The notes under the pieces: generated by a model
Seen by the model: only the letters and a program-made list of their open reading frames with translations
The model's database searches: none
Told to the model about the DNA's origin: nothing
Assembly: GCF_913055755.1 (NCBI RefSeq)
Contig: NZ_CAJXKH010000004.1
Span: 1 to 64,000 of the forward strand
DNA from: an uncultured Microbulbifer sp.
Lineage (GTDB): Bacteria; Pseudomonadota; Gammaproteobacteria; Pseudomonadales; Cellvibrionaceae
Direction of reading: 5' to 3'
DNA: 64,000 nt
Made by a program: the position numbers and the translations under genes
Shown: positions 17,859 through 27,075 of the stretch, piece after piece
Layout: every line of letters starts with the position of its first letter
Numbering within the stretch: the stretch's first letter is position 1

Positions 17859-18963
17859 AGCAGATGAGGTATTAAAACTACTCGCTGAACATAAAAATGT
17901 TTTGCTTTCTGGCCCTCCTGGTACGGGCAAGTCAATGGTCCTCAGTAAAGTGGCAGCACTATTTTCCATGCAAACTGGTGCAGGCAATCCGACCTACAAC
18001 CCAACAACAGGGGTGCCAATACCCGCGACACCAGCCGCTAATCTGCCCGGGCATATTAATCAAGCAGCAAACCGAAAGGTTTTTCGAACAGTCCTCCACC
18101 AATCTAGTAAACATAGGGACTTCTTCACTGGACTGATTCCAGATGCTCGGAGCGGTGCCACTCCTGGAAAGTTCCGAATTACCGAGGGCACCCTCTACAA
18201 AGCCAGCGAATTTGCCAAGCAACCAGGGTGCGCTTCTCTGCTTATTATTGACGAAATCAATCGAGGCCCCACCGTTCAAGTTTTTGGTGGTGCAATAGTT
18301 GCAATAGAGCCAGAAAAACGACTCGACGATAGCGGTAATGCCACCCCAAGCACACAATTCTTTGACCTCTTGGACCCAAGTAGCGGGGACATAATTGAAT
18401 ATGCATTCCCCGCCAGGCTTTACATTCTCGCGGCAATGAACCAAGCAGACGTTTCTGTAGAACCTCTTGATGTAGCTTTTTTGCGAAGGTGGGCTCCCTT
18501 TAGTCTTGAGCCTTCTGAGAAAAAGCTACGAGACCACTTCAACATTACAGCTGCGACGTCTCCTCTACCGACGTCCCCCTCCTCAAGAGATGAAGTTCTT
18601 GAAGCCGCGGTACAGGCGTTTTCTGCAATAAACAACAGAGTCTCCCTCGGCCGCGGCCCAGAGTTCCAGATCGGGCACGGCATGCTCATGGCTACCGGCT
18701 CCATGCCCACAACTAAAGATGAGGCCTTAACACACGTTGCTGTTGCGTGGCGTGTGATTAAGAACCATATCGATGAGGCTTTTTTCGGAGATGTAAGAGG
18801 TACGGCTATTGTTCTAAACGCTGACAAAGGCCTTCAAGGAAACCCTTACGTTCTAGAAGAGAACTCTTTCGGTGATACTCCGAGAGCTCAAATTAAGGGG
18901 CCAGGCATGATTTCCGAAAATCAAATATACGATTTACTTTTAGCTCTAGCTAAGATCGCCTAG
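17851..18963 (+). CDS. McrB-like AAA+ NTPase
   Basis: The 370-aa protein is an AAA+ ATPase/GTPase of the McrB type, the motor of McrBC-like restriction complexes. It has Walker A GPPGTGKS (21-28), Walker B LLIIDEINRGP (130-140), the McrB-type MNQAD sensor (196-200) and an LRRW arginine motif (211-214). E. coli McrB has an N-terminal DNA-binding domain; here the AAA+ domain begins almost at residue 1, so DNA recognition must come from another subunit, perhaps the 188-aa protein upstream. It ends eight bases before the McrC-like gene. Confidence 0.9.
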   Translation: MSEADEVLKLLAEHKNVLLSGPPGTGKSMVLSKVAALFSMQTGAGNPTYNPTTGVPIPATPAANLPGHINQAANRKVFRTVLHQSSKHRDFFTGLIPDARSGATPGKFRITEGTLYKASEFAKQPGCASLLIIDEINRGPTVQVFGGAIVAIEPEKRLDDSGNATPSTQFFDLLDPSSGDIIEYAFPARLYILAAMNQADVSVEPLDVAFLRRWAPFSLEPSEKKLRDHFNITAATSPLPTSPSSRDEVLEAAVQAFSAINNRVSLGRGPEFQIGHGMLMATGSMPTTKDEALTHVAVAWRVIKNHIDEAFFGDVRGTAIVLNADKGLQGNPYVLEENSFGDTPRAQIKGPGMISENQIYDLLLALAKIA

Positions 18964-18971
18964 AGGGCAAT

Positions 18972-20261
18972 ATGCGGCAATCCCAGCGCCTTACTGCGAT
19001 CGAGTATGCAGAACCTGTCGCACTTGTAGAGGATATAGTCCGGACTCACTCGATGCCCTACGGGCAAGCAAGAGAGCTTATACAGTTGGCAGGCGATCGC
19101 GTTCGTACGATTCTTGGCTTAAAGAGTATTCCAATATCATGGTCTGCAGACCAAGTCCAATTCAAAGGGTTTGCCGGACTGCTAGTGCTTTCGCCGAGAT
19201 TAGAGCTAGAGGTCGCGCCAAAGTTCTTAGGCAATGCCCAGGGCTGGAGAGAAGATTTTTTTCTGCTGGCAACATTGTCGCACCATGGTCGGCTACTTGA
19301 CAGTGAGACGTTACAGGGGTCAGCTTCTTCAAGTTCTGATCTCGCAACCTTAATTGGTCGCTCTTTAGTGCAGATGTATTGGAAGAACCAACGAAGACCT
19401 CTTCGCTCTTACCGGCGACTACCCCAGCAAGATTTTGCGATAGAAGGTGACTTCGATGCCGAAGATTTAGTCATCCCGAATGAAGAAGGGTTTTCACAGC
19501 AAGTAACTTACTTCACACGAGAAAACCCATATAACGCGGTAATCCGGTCCGCCGCAGCGCAGTTAGCTCCTCACGTAAACGATAGTGAAACTCGAGCCCG
19601 CCTAGAACGGACCGCGCACCATCTTCCAATTCAAACTCAGCCAAGCAGGCTAAAAAATCGTAGACTTCCGAGCCGGTCGCGGGGATGGCAGCCAACATTT
19701 GATCTCTCATTGGATATTTTGCGTGGCCTTGGCGGGACATACGATTTGGGGACTGCCCTAGCCCCAGGTTACGTCATGAGCACCTGGCAAGTGTGGGAAC
19801 ATCTAATTTCATCGACGCTACGTATTGGGCTAGGTGGCCCAAACGTAACTATTCACCCTGGGTATAAACTTGGCGAAAGGGAAACAGGAGGCGCAAGAAG
19901 AAATGTAACGGTAATTCCAGATGTTATCGTGTCACTTAATTCTGGAGGAGGTCACCGCCAAATCATTGTCGATGCGAAATATAAGGGTAACATCCAGGAC
20001 GGTTCCGCCTCGATTTCAAACGCCGATATATACGAATCGCTAGCATTCTCTAAAGCGACGGGAATCAACGAGGTCGCGCTTATTTACCCACAGATAGACG
20101 ACTCTTCTGGTCCCCCTAGGAAAGAGGTTGGAAATGCAGAGGAGTTCTCCAAGGTAATAGTTGATGGCGTAAATATTCGGGCCATCGGGGTGGGAGTATG
20201 CGGAATATCTCAGCGCGGAGGCCTGAGCCGCTTTGCCAGCACCTTGGTTGACACCTTATGA
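18972..20261 (+). CDS. McrC-like nuclease subunit, PD-(D/E)xK family
   Basis: The 429-aa protein matches the McrC family, the DNA-cutting partner of McrB. The N-terminal half (FAGLLVLSPRLELEVAPKFL) is the beta-rich part that contacts the McrB ring. The C-terminal half holds the nuclease site: VWEHLI (about 274-279), VIPDVIV (Asp317) and IIVDAKYKG (Asp334, Lys336), fitting a PD-(D/E)xK active site. All key residues appear present. It closes the five-gene operon, and a convergent nuclease gene lies 158 bases further on. In LlaJI and BsuMI, McrB/McrC-like pairs restrict DNA that lacks the cognate methylation; that mode is more likely here than cutting of modified DNA because two methylases are linked. 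Confidence 0.9.
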   Translation: MRQSQRLTAIEYAEPVALVEDIVRTHSMPYGQARELIQLAGDRVRTILGLKSIPISWSADQVQFKGFAGLLVLSPRLELEVAPKFLGNAQGWREDFFLLATLSHHGRLLDSETLQGSASSSSDLATLIGRSLVQMYWKNQRRPLRSYRRLPQQDFAIEGDFDAEDLVIPNEEGFSQQVTYFTRENPYNAVIRSAAAQLAPHVNDSETRARLERTAHHLPIQTQPSRLKNRRLPSRSRGWQPTFDLSLDILRGLGGTYDLGTALAPGYVMSTWQVWEHLISSTLRIGLGGPNVTIHPGYKLGERETGGARRNVTVIPDVIVSLNSGGGHRQIIVDAKYKGNIQDGSASISNADIYESLAFSKATGINEVALIYPQIDDSSGPPRKEVGNAEEFSKVIVDGVNIRAIGVGVCGISQRGGLSRFASTLVDTL

Positions 20262-20419
20262 CGTGTCCCAATTTGCCTCGGCGTCGAGCAAGCATAGGGA
20301 GATTGAGAGGCTTCATCCCTAGGTAAGCTCCCCCAAGGGTCGACTCGCCCAGATACTATTCTTATGCTGTCACCGTCAACGACCATTGAAAAGACACAAA
20401 AAAGAATCATGCCTAGAGG

Positions 20420-20950
20420 CTACCTGTTACACAAAATTGGCCAGCCGTAATGAATCCGCCACAGTCTCTCTATAGTCTCAGAAAAGGCCTGATACTCGTG
20501 AGGACTAGCGAACCCTACTTCATTCCAAAGGACGTATGAAACCCTCCAGCGTGCAAGGTCGTTCAATGAACTATCATTTATTGCCAAGGAGCCCGTCCCA
20601 TCTCCACCTCTGTACTCACCAAGAATGCGCTCTCTTAGGCCACCATGCCCCTTCGGTCCAATGCCGCCAATTCCGTTGTATACAAGCCTGAAACCTTCAA
20701 TTGATACCTTGCATATATTACTAAGAGCAGAATGCCGTCTGACCATTGCTGAAAGATCTATAGATCCAGCCTTCGCACTGGGCCGGGACGTTAAAATGTC
20801 CTCCTCAGTGTAAGACGTATAAATCCAATAAAGCCCATCACAGCGAGTACCGGGGCCACCTGCATACCTCAGTCGATTATTGACAAATGCGATGGGCTCC
20901 AACCTGGTTTGCTGGAGAGAATTTACCTTTTCGACGATACCTTTATACAC
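20420..20950 (-). CDS. GIY-YIG family nuclease-like protein
   Basis: The 176-aa protein carries the landmarks of the GIY-YIG nuclease fold: GLYWIYTS (residues 39-46) for GIY, VYNGIGG (90-96) for YIG, LRERILGEYR (105-114) with the conserved Arg, and a C-terminal ERLWRIHYGWPILCN (161-175) giving the metal-binding Glu and closing Asn. About 45 residues separate the first two motifs, much more than in short members, which recalls the GIY-YIG restriction enzymes related to Eco29kI. Start is GTG at 20950 directly after an in-frame stop, with GAGAG upstream. It converges on the mcrC-like gene and is the last gene before the right end of the element. Confidence 0.68.
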   Translation of the reverse strand: MYKGIVEKVNSLQQTRLEPIAFVNNRLRYAGGPGTRCDGLYWIYTSYTEEDILTSRPSAKAGSIDLSAMVRRHSALSNICKVSIEGFRLVYNGIGGIGPKGHGGLRERILGEYRGGDGTGSLAINDSSLNDLARWRVSYVLWNEVGFASPHEYQAFSETIERLWRIHYGWPILCNR

Positions 20951-21262
20951 TTACAGTCTCTCAATAACTTCTAGGGGTAATCGCGCTTTATTGAAACGAA
21001 GGCGAGAGCCTCACCCATTAACCCGATGTTTTACTTAGGACAACACTGACGAAGTACTGTCTTATATCAGATATCACGTCTTACGCGAAAATACAGATTT
21101 CGTATACTGACTACGTCATCTTGCGAAGCGGCACTCGACTCAAGGACCGAGCACGTCCGCCGTAGGCGCCTGTCCAGACAGTCATGCCCGCAGGGAACAA
21201 ATTGCCCAGCCTCAGCAGTAGAAGATTATTTTGCGGCGATTCTGCCTAGGACCTCGCCCAGG

Positions 21263-21272
21263 TGGACGGGTT
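21263..21272 (-). repeat. Fourth AACCCGTCCA copy near attR
   Basis: Reads TGGACGGGTT on the plus strand, the reverse complement of the word found three times beside the integrase gene. It lies about 65 bases inside the proposed right attachment site. Confidence 0.5.
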
Positions 21273-21336
21273 ATTTGACGGGGTTCAGATATGGCAAGGG
21301 AATAAACCCTGATATTTCAAATACTTATCTCAACAT

Positions 21337-21355
21337 TTCAACTCCCGCCATCGCC
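21337..21355 (+). other. Candidate right attachment site (attR)
   Basis: Matches the ssrA 3' end (7050-7068) at 17 of 19 positions and includes the perfect core ACTCCCGCCATC at 21341-21352. The two mismatches (G to A before the core, T to G after it) suggest drift or an imperfect original site. Together with attL it bounds an element of about 14.3 kb. Confidence 0.6.
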
Positions 21356-21567
21356 CTCACATCCCCCCTTTAAAGTCAGGGAGCTCAGTCCAGATACGCA
21401 GAATAATACATCCTCGGAAATGTGCCTTGAGCGCATCTATCGCCATTTATGCCTGCTCCCTGATCAGTGGGTTGGGAAACCACCACTGAAGACATTGAAC
21501 TGGCGGCGCACGGGCTAATCGAGGCCTGGCCCCACCTAACACTAGAATAAAAAGAAGCCTGACCAAT

Positions 21568-22884
21568 ATGGACCCCAACACCACTTCGTACGACCACTAT
21601 CGCCACGGCATCCGGGAGAATCTGAATCAATTCAGCCATCAGCTGGGCCAGGTATTCCTGGTCGGTCTGACCATCGGCATGATGCGCACCGTGGTTCCGG
21701 CGCTTGCAGAATCGGAATTTGGCGTTGCCAAAGGATCTTTCCTGATGCTGACCTCGTTTGTGGTGGCCTTTGGTCTGGTCAAGGGGGTTCTGAACTTTGT
21801 GGCCGGCCGGCTTGCCGAACGAATCGGGCGAAAAAAGGTTCTGCTGTACGGTTGGCTCGCTGCCACTCCCATCCCGGTGATGGTGCTGTTGGCTCCCTCC
21901 TGGGGCTGGATTGTCGCGGCTACCGTATTGCTTGGCGTCAATCAGGGCCTCTGCTGGTCCATGACTCAGACCTCAAAAATGGACATAACCCGGGCCGATG
22001 AGCGGGGCCTGACCATGGGCCTGAACGAGTTCTCCGGCTATGTGGGCGTTGCCGTCGCCGGTATCGTGACCGGCTATCTCGCCATTGGACTCGGTCCGCG
22101 CATGGGTTTGTTTGTGTTTGGTGCCGTTGTCATCGGCGTGGCCATTGCCCTGACGCTCATCGCCATCCGGGAAACGCACGAGTGGGCGAAGGCCGAAAGC
22201 GCACGCCATGCCAGTGGAGCGGCCACTGGCCCCAAAGCCCGCTTGCCCGGGAACATATCCAATACACCGACCACCCGTGAGGTGTTCACGCTCATGAGCT
22301 GGCGCGATCGTCGCATGGCGGCGTTCAGTCAGGCCGGTCTGGTTGAAAAATTCGTCGATGCGCTGGTCTGGGTGTTTTACCCGGTCTACCTGTACCAGCA
22401 AGGCCTGGGGCTTGGCGCCATCGGCTGGATTGTCGGGATTTACGGGTTTGTCTGGGGTGGTTCCCAGTTTGGGACCGGGCGCCTGTCTGATCACATCGGG
22501 CGCCTCAAACCAATTGTGTGGGGCATGTGGTTGTGCGGGGGCGGCGTTGCAATGATGCTGCTTGGCCACGACGTTATCTGGTGGTCTCTGTCAGCCGCGG
22601 TCACCGGTTTAGGTATGGCACTGCTCTACCCCAACCTGAGTGCGGCGGTGGCAGACATTTCCCACCCCAACTGGCGCAGCTCTGCCATCGGCATCTACCG
22701 TTTCTGGCGTGACCTTGGCTACGGCATCGGTGCGCTGGCGTTCGGGATTATCGCCAACGCTACCGGAGCGGTAACCAGCGGTTTCTGGTTTGTAGCGGTT
22801 GCGATGTTCCTTTCCGGTGCCCTGGTCATGCTGTGGGGCGAGGAGACACATCCACGCCTGAATCCTCAGGACGAATTCAAATAA
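21568..22884 (+). CDS. MFS transporter
   Basis: The 438-aa protein is a Major Facilitator Superfamily permease. The MFS motif A appears in both halves: GRLAERIGRKKVL between TM2 and TM3 and GRLSDHIGRLKPI in the second half, and a long charged central loop (about 195-250) separates the halves. The stretch TMGLNEFSGYVGVAVAG in the first half resembles drug:proton antiporter-like members. The substrate is not predictable. It is the first host gene after the element and reads with the CDF-like gene 65 bases downstream. Confidence 0.87.
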   Translation: MDPNTTSYDHYRHGIRENLNQFSHQLGQVFLVGLTIGMMRTVVPALAESEFGVAKGSFLMLTSFVVAFGLVKGVLNFVAGRLAERIGRKKVLLYGWLAATPIPVMVLLAPSWGWIVAATVLLGVNQGLCWSMTQTSKMDITRADERGLTMGLNEFSGYVGVAVAGIVTGYLAIGLGPRMGLFVFGAVVIGVAIALTLIAIRETHEWAKAESARHASGAATGPKARLPGNISNTPTTREVFTLMSWRDRRMAAFSQAGLVEKFVDALVWVFYPVYLYQQGLGLGAIGWIVGIYGFVWGGSQFGTGRLSDHIGRLKPIVWGMWLCGGGVAMMLLGHDVIWWSLSAAVTGLGMALLYPNLSAAVADISHPNWRSSAIGIYRFWRDLGYGIGALAFGIIANATGAVTSGFWFVAVAMFLSGALVMLWGEETHPRLNPQDEFK

Positions 22885-22949
22885 CAACTGCAATAGCCCC
22901 CAGAGACCAAAGGGCTTTCAATAACCGCATATCCCAGATGGAGTGATCC

Positions 22950-23567
22950 ATGGCCGATTGTTGCGAATCAAAGTCCGAAGACCTTGTGCACCTGCAGACC
23001 GGCAAGCGCCGGCGCACGCTGTGGATCGTGCTGGCCATCAATGCTGCGATGTTCATGGCCGAGCTTTCCGCCGGGCTACTGGCACATTCACAGGCGCTGA
23101 TCGCGGATTCCGCGGATAACCTGGGGGACGCGCTCGTGTATGGGATGAGCCTGTTTGTGGTTGGTAAAAGCATGCACTGGCGCGCCGGCGCGGCCTTCGT
23201 CAAGGGTTTGATTCAGCTCGGATTTGCGCTCGCGGTAATCGCAAGCATCGTCGCAAGCCTGTTCGGCGAGCCAAGGCCTGTAGGGGGCGTGATGATGGCC
23301 GTCGCCACCGGTGCTCTCATCGGCAACCTCGCCTGCTTTGTTCTCCTGATGCAGCACCGCGACGAGGATGTGAACATGCGCTCCGTATGGCTCTGCTCCC
23401 GCAACGACGTTATCGGCAATATCGGCGTAATCCTCTCCGGCGCCCTGGTACTGTGGCTGGGTTCGCGCTGGCCCGATCTGTTGATCGCCAGCGCCGTCGC
23501 CCTGGTGTTCCTGCACACCTCGTATGTTGTACTGCGAGATGCCTTTCGCGTATGGCGCCCAGGTTAA
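22950..23567 (+). CDS. Short CDF-like cation transporter
   Basis: The 205-aa membrane protein resembles cation diffusion facilitators, which export zinc and similar metals. After a cytosolic start with a CC pair it shows the TM2 site ADSADNLGDALVYG and the TM5-equivalent SRNDVIGNIGV, with Asp and Asn in the usual metal-site positions. It ends soon after the sixth helix and lacks the C-terminal cytoplasmic domain of full CDF proteins (about 300 aa), so it is a compact member and not obviously broken. It follows the MFS gene on the same strand. Metal export is a family-level inference. Confidence 0.8.
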   Translation: MADCCESKSEDLVHLQTGKRRRTLWIVLAINAAMFMAELSAGLLAHSQALIADSADNLGDALVYGMSLFVVGKSMHWRAGAAFVKGLIQLGFALAVIASIVASLFGEPRPVGGVMMAVATGALIGNLACFVLLMQHRDEDVNMRSVWLCSRNDVIGNIGVILSGALVLWLGSRWPDLLIASAVALVFLHTSYVVLRDAFRVWRPG

Positions 23568-23699
23568 GTCACACCATCGCTACCAAAGGGTAAAGCGCAG
23601 CACCGAACGACGCCCGCCCTTCACAAATGGCACCCAACTATTCGAACATGAATGGAGAGAGCCTAACCTGATAAGCAGATCATCCAACAGGACTCAATT

Positions 23700-24464
23700 A
23701 TGCGCTTACAGGGAAAGGTAGCCGTTGCCACAGGCGTCTGCGGCGGAATCGGCAAGTCAATCGTCAGGAAGCTTGTGGATGAGGGGGCCCGCGTTATTGC
23801 GGTCGACCTCTCTGGGGAATCGCTGGACAAGCTGAAGAAGGACTACGGTGACGAGGTGACCACCACGGTTGTCGATGTCACAAAATATGCTGATGTAGAG
23901 GCGATGATCGCCAAGGCGATCGATCAGTATGGACAGGTCGATGTGGTCATCAACAACGCCGGTATCGCTTTCCCCAAGCCGCTGCTCGAGCACGATCCGG
24001 ACAAGGACTTTGACGGTATCACCGCGGTCAACCAGAAAGGTGTCTACCACGGTATTCTCGCTGCTGGCAAAGCAATGAAGAAGCAGGGCCGTGGCGGGGT
24101 CATCATCAATACATCTTCGGTGTACGGCACCATGGCGTCGGAGCTGACCTTCACCTACAACGTCAGCAAGGCCGCCGTCGATATGATGACCAAGTGCGCC
24201 GCGCTGGAATACGGCCCGCACAAGATTCGCGTGTGCGCCGTTGCGCCCGGACGTGTGGATACCCCGATGCTCCATCAGTACAAGGATCTCGGCCTCTGGG
24301 ATCATATCAAGCGCGAGCAAATGCGCGACGAGTTCACTCAACCGGAGGAGATTGCCGACGTCATTGCCTTTCTCGCCAGTGACGCCGCCAACTGCATTAA
24401 CGGCACCACCATTTACGCCGCTGACGGCTTCGAGAACTTCAAATACCCGCTGAAGCCCGGGTAG
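23700..24464 (+). CDS. SDR family NAD(P)-dependent oxidoreductase
   Basis: The 254-aa enzyme is a classical short-chain dehydrogenase/reductase. The cofactor motif TGVCGGIG lies at 11-18, the acidic residue in VIAVDLS after beta-2 favours NAD, NNAG is at 85-88, and the catalytic Ser (about 139-140), Tyr153 and Lys157 appear in NTSSVYG and YNVSK. Sequence after the active site (VAPGRVDTPM) is usual. The substrate is unknown. Spacing of 132 bases from the CDF-like gene and 127 from the sulfatase gene suggests separate or loosely linked transcription. Confidence 0.9.
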   Translation: MRLQGKVAVATGVCGGIGKSIVRKLVDEGARVIAVDLSGESLDKLKKDYGDEVTTTVVDVTKYADVEAMIAKAIDQYGQVDVVINNAGIAFPKPLLEHDPDKDFDGITAVNQKGVYHGILAAGKAMKKQGRGGVIINTSSVYGTMASELTFTYNVSKAAVDMMTKCAALEYGPHKIRVCAVAPGRVDTPMLHQYKDLGLWDHIKREQMRDEFTQPEEIADVIAFLASDAANCINGTTIYAADGFENFKYPLKPG

Positions 24465-24591
24465 CTGAAATGCTTGCGCGAATATCTGCTATCACTTTAC
24501 TGGTTTAGCACATTCGTTTCGCAATCCATTCGGCCTACCCCCGCCGGCCTTTTTCCGGCTTGCAATAAAGACAACGGCGATCGAGGTTCCC

Positions 24592-27075
24592 ATGCGCTTG
24601 CTCTTTTCAGCTCTGTTCCTTTGCCTTTCCATCAGCGGTTGCGGCGGTGAAGACAAGTCCGCAGAAAACACCGCCCAGGTGTCGGCTCCTGCCCCGGATG
24701 CTGCGGAAACTGCGGATACTAAAAGTACAGCGGAGGGCAACCAGAATACGGAAACCGCCGCCAAGTCAGCAGCCAGTAGTGGCAATGGCGAATGGCCAGA
24801 ACGCAAGCACCTGCCAATCCCCTTGTCCCCGTTCGAGGGCAAGATCGGCAAAACCTACAAGGAATCGGAACCGGACTGGCAGGATGGCCCCATGCCGCCG
24901 GAGGGCGCACCCAATGTCATCGTGATCCTGCTCGATGACGTGGGCTTCGGTCAGACCTCCACTTTCGGCGGGCTGATCCCGACACCCAACCTCGACAAGC
25001 TGGCCGAGGAAGGACTGCGCTACAACCGCTTCCACACCACCGCCATCTGCGGTCCTTCCCGCGCCGCACTGCTCACCGGCCGCAATCACCACGAAGCCGG
25101 TAGCGGCTTCCTGATGGAGTGGGCCACCGGATTCCCCAACTATTCCACCTACATCCCCAAAAGCACCGCCACCATCGGCGACATCCTCAAAGGCAACGGC
25201 TACGGCACCTGGTGGTACGGCAAGAACCACAACACCCCGGACTGGGAAACCACTGTGGCCGGTCCCTTCGACCACTGGCCCACCGGCATGGGCTTTGATT
25301 ATTTCTACGGTTTCAATGCCGGGGAAACTCACCAGTATTACCCGGTACTGTTCGAGAACACCCTGCCGGTAGAGCCGGATAAATCCCCGGAAGAGGGTTA
25401 CCACTTCATGAGCGACATGACTGACAAGGCCATTGCGCGCATGAAGTTCGCCAAATCAGTGGCACCGAACAAACCGTTTTTCATGTACTTCGCCCCGGGC
25501 GCCATGCACGCGCCGCACCACGTCACCGCCAAATGGCGCGAGCAGTTCAAGGGCAAGTTCGATATGGGCTGGGAAAAGTACCGGGAACAGGTGTTCAAGC
25601 GACAGAAGGACATGGGGATCATTCCCGCCGACACCAAGCTGACACCGCGTCCGGAGTGGGTGCCCGCGTGGGATTCTCTCAGTGATGAACAGAAAACCCT
25701 GTACAACAAGCTGATGGAAAACTTCGCCGGCTACTTTGCGTTTACCGATCACGAGGTAGGCCGACTGCTCGACGCGGTCAAGGAGTTGCCCGACGCCGAC
25801 AACACCCTGGTCATCTATATTGCCGGCGACAATGGCGCGTCGGCCGAGGGTGGTCCCGATGGCACCCTGAATGAGATCCGCGCGCTCAACGGTATCCCCA
25901 CCTCCATCGACGAGAACCTTGCCAATATCGACAAACTGGGCGGTCCGGAATCGGAGCCACACTATCCCGTTGGCTGGGCCTGGGCGGGCAATACGCCCTT
26001 CCAGTGGGTCAAGCAGGTGGCCTCCCACCTCGGTGGCACCCGCAACCCGATGGTGATCAGCTGGCCTGCAAGGATTAAACCGGATGGCCAGGTGCGCGAT
26101 GCGTTCCTCCACCTGGTGGACGTGGTGCCGACGATTCTGGAAGCGGCGAATATCCCCATGCCGGAAACCGTCAATGGCATCGAACAGAAGCCCCTTGCCG
26201 GCAAGTCATTCCTCGCCAGCTTTACCGACGCGACGTTCGAAGGCCGCCCCGACCAGTATTTTGAGGTATTCAGCAACCGCTCCATGTACTCCGACGGCTG
26301 GAAGGCCAACGCCCAGCATACCCTGCCCTGGCGTCAGGATCTGGCGCCGGGTAACTGGGACAAAGACCAGTGGGAGCTGTACAACCTTGATGAAGATTTC
26401 TCGGAAGCCAACGACCTGGCACAGCAGAACCCGGACAAGCTCGCCGAGCTACAGAAAAAATTCGAGGACACAGCAAAGGACAAAGAGGTCTATCCACTGG
26501 ATGACCGGGGTTCGGCGCGGCTGGGCCTGCCTAAACCACCAGTCCCGGGCGCCGATACCAGCTCCGGAACCTACACCTACTACACCGGTGCACGACGCAT
26601 CGCCGAGGTTGCCGGTCCGCCACTGAAAAACGGTTCGTGGACCATGACTGCCGAACTCAACACTGAGGGCGCCAAAACCGAAGGCGTCATCATGGCGGAA
26701 GGTGGGGTCGCGGCCGGTATCGTCCTCTACCTGGATAAGGGTGTTCCCGTATTCGACTACAACTATTTCGAAAAACACACCACGCTGAAAGGGAGCAAAC
26801 CCTTGCCCGCTGGTGACGCCAACGTGACGGTGGACTTCGATTACAAGGGCACAGAGCCCGGCGGCCCGGCCACCATTACTTTGAAGGTCAACGGCGAAGA
26901 CGTCGCCAGCGGCAAGATGGAGGCCACCGTCGGCGCCCGCTTCGGTATCGACACCTTTGGTATCGGTGAGGACTCGGGCCAACCGGTGACCGATGCATAT
27001 AAACCACCTTACCCGTTCACTGGCGAGATCAAGAAAGTTGTTATTTCTACCGGAGAGTCTGGCGGATCACCTTAA
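24592..27075 (+). CDS. Lipoprotein arylsulfatase (type I, formylglycine-dependent)
   Basis: The 827-aa protein hydrolyses sulfate esters, probably at the cell surface or in the periplasm. It has a lipoprotein signal peptide ending in LSISGC (Cys17) and a Ser/Ala/Glu-rich linker (20-65). The alkaline phosphatase-like sulfatase domain starts at [12 protein letters not shown] (metal Asp115, Asp116). The sulfatase signature [13 protein letters not shown] gives Cys153 in CxPSR, the residue converted to formylglycine. HAPHH and DNGASAEGG are further metal and active-site elements. A C-terminal beta-sandwich (about 650-820) completes it. No formylglycine-generating enzyme is in the window. The substrate may be a sulfated algal polysaccharide or a small ester; the sequence does not decide. 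Confidence 0.92.
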   Translation: MRLLFSALFLCLSISGCGGEDKSAENTAQVSAPAPDAAETADTKSTAEGNQNTETAAKSAASSGNGEWPERKHLPIPLSPFEGKIGKTYKESEPDWQDGPMPPEGAPNVIVILLDDVGFGQTSTFGGLIPTPNLDKLAEEGLRYNRFHTTAICGPSRAALLTGRNHHEAGSGFLMEWATGFPNYSTYIPKSTATIGDILKGNGYGTWWYGKNHNTPDWETTVAGPFDHWPTGMGFDYFYGFNAGETHQYYPVLFENTLPVEPDKSPEEGYHFMSDMTDKAIARMKFAKSVAPNKPFFMYFAPGAMHAPHHVTAKWREQFKGKFDMGWEKYREQVFKRQKDMGIIPADTKLTPRPEWVPAWDSLSDEQKTLYNKLMENFAGYFAFTDHEVGRLLDAVKELPDADNTLVIYIAGDNGASAEGGPDGTLNEIRALNGIPTSIDENLANIDKLGGPESEPHYPVGWAWAGNTPFQWVKQVASHLGGTRNPMVISWPARIKPDGQVRDAFLHLVDVVPTILEAANIPMPETVNGIEQKPLAGKSFLASFTDATFEGRPDQYFEVFSNRSMYSDGWKANAQHTLPWRQDLAPGNWDKDQWELYNLDEDFSEANDLAQQNPDKLAELQKKFEDTAKDKEVYPLDDRGSARLGLPKPPVPGADTSSGTYTYYTGARRIAEVAGPPLKNGSWTMTAELNTEGAKTEGVIMAEGGVAAGIVLYLDKGVPVFDYNYFEKHTTLKGSKPLPAGDANVTVDFDYKGTEPGGPATITLKVNGEDVASGKMEATVGARFGIDTFGIGEDSGQPVTDAYKPPYPFTGEIKKVVISTGESGGSP

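Larger units (their letters stand above)
20951..21567. other. 617-bp stretch holding the right end of the element
   Basis: No gene is apparent. The stretch contains an AACCCGTCCA copy (minus strand, 21263-21272) and the degenerate copy of the ssrA 3' end at 21337-21355, taken as the right boundary. From about 21360 on, the sequence should be host DNA upstream of the MFS gene. Confidence 0.55.

Noticed and set aside
14037-20261. Type I restriction system or BREX system
   Set aside because: There is no HsdS-like specificity subunit, no HsdR motor, and none of the BREX genes such as pglZ or brxC. The AAA+ and nuclease proteins are McrB- and McrC-like.
21178-21189. 12-base repeat ACAGTCATGCCC shared with the hairpin at 13771-13782, as a second attachment site
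   Set aside because: It is too short, lies inside the element on both occasions and does not match ssrA. It is kept only as a note for the hairpin.
7050-21355. Complete prophage
   Set aside because: No capsid, portal, large terminase, tail or lysis gene was seen. The gene set fits a satellite instead.
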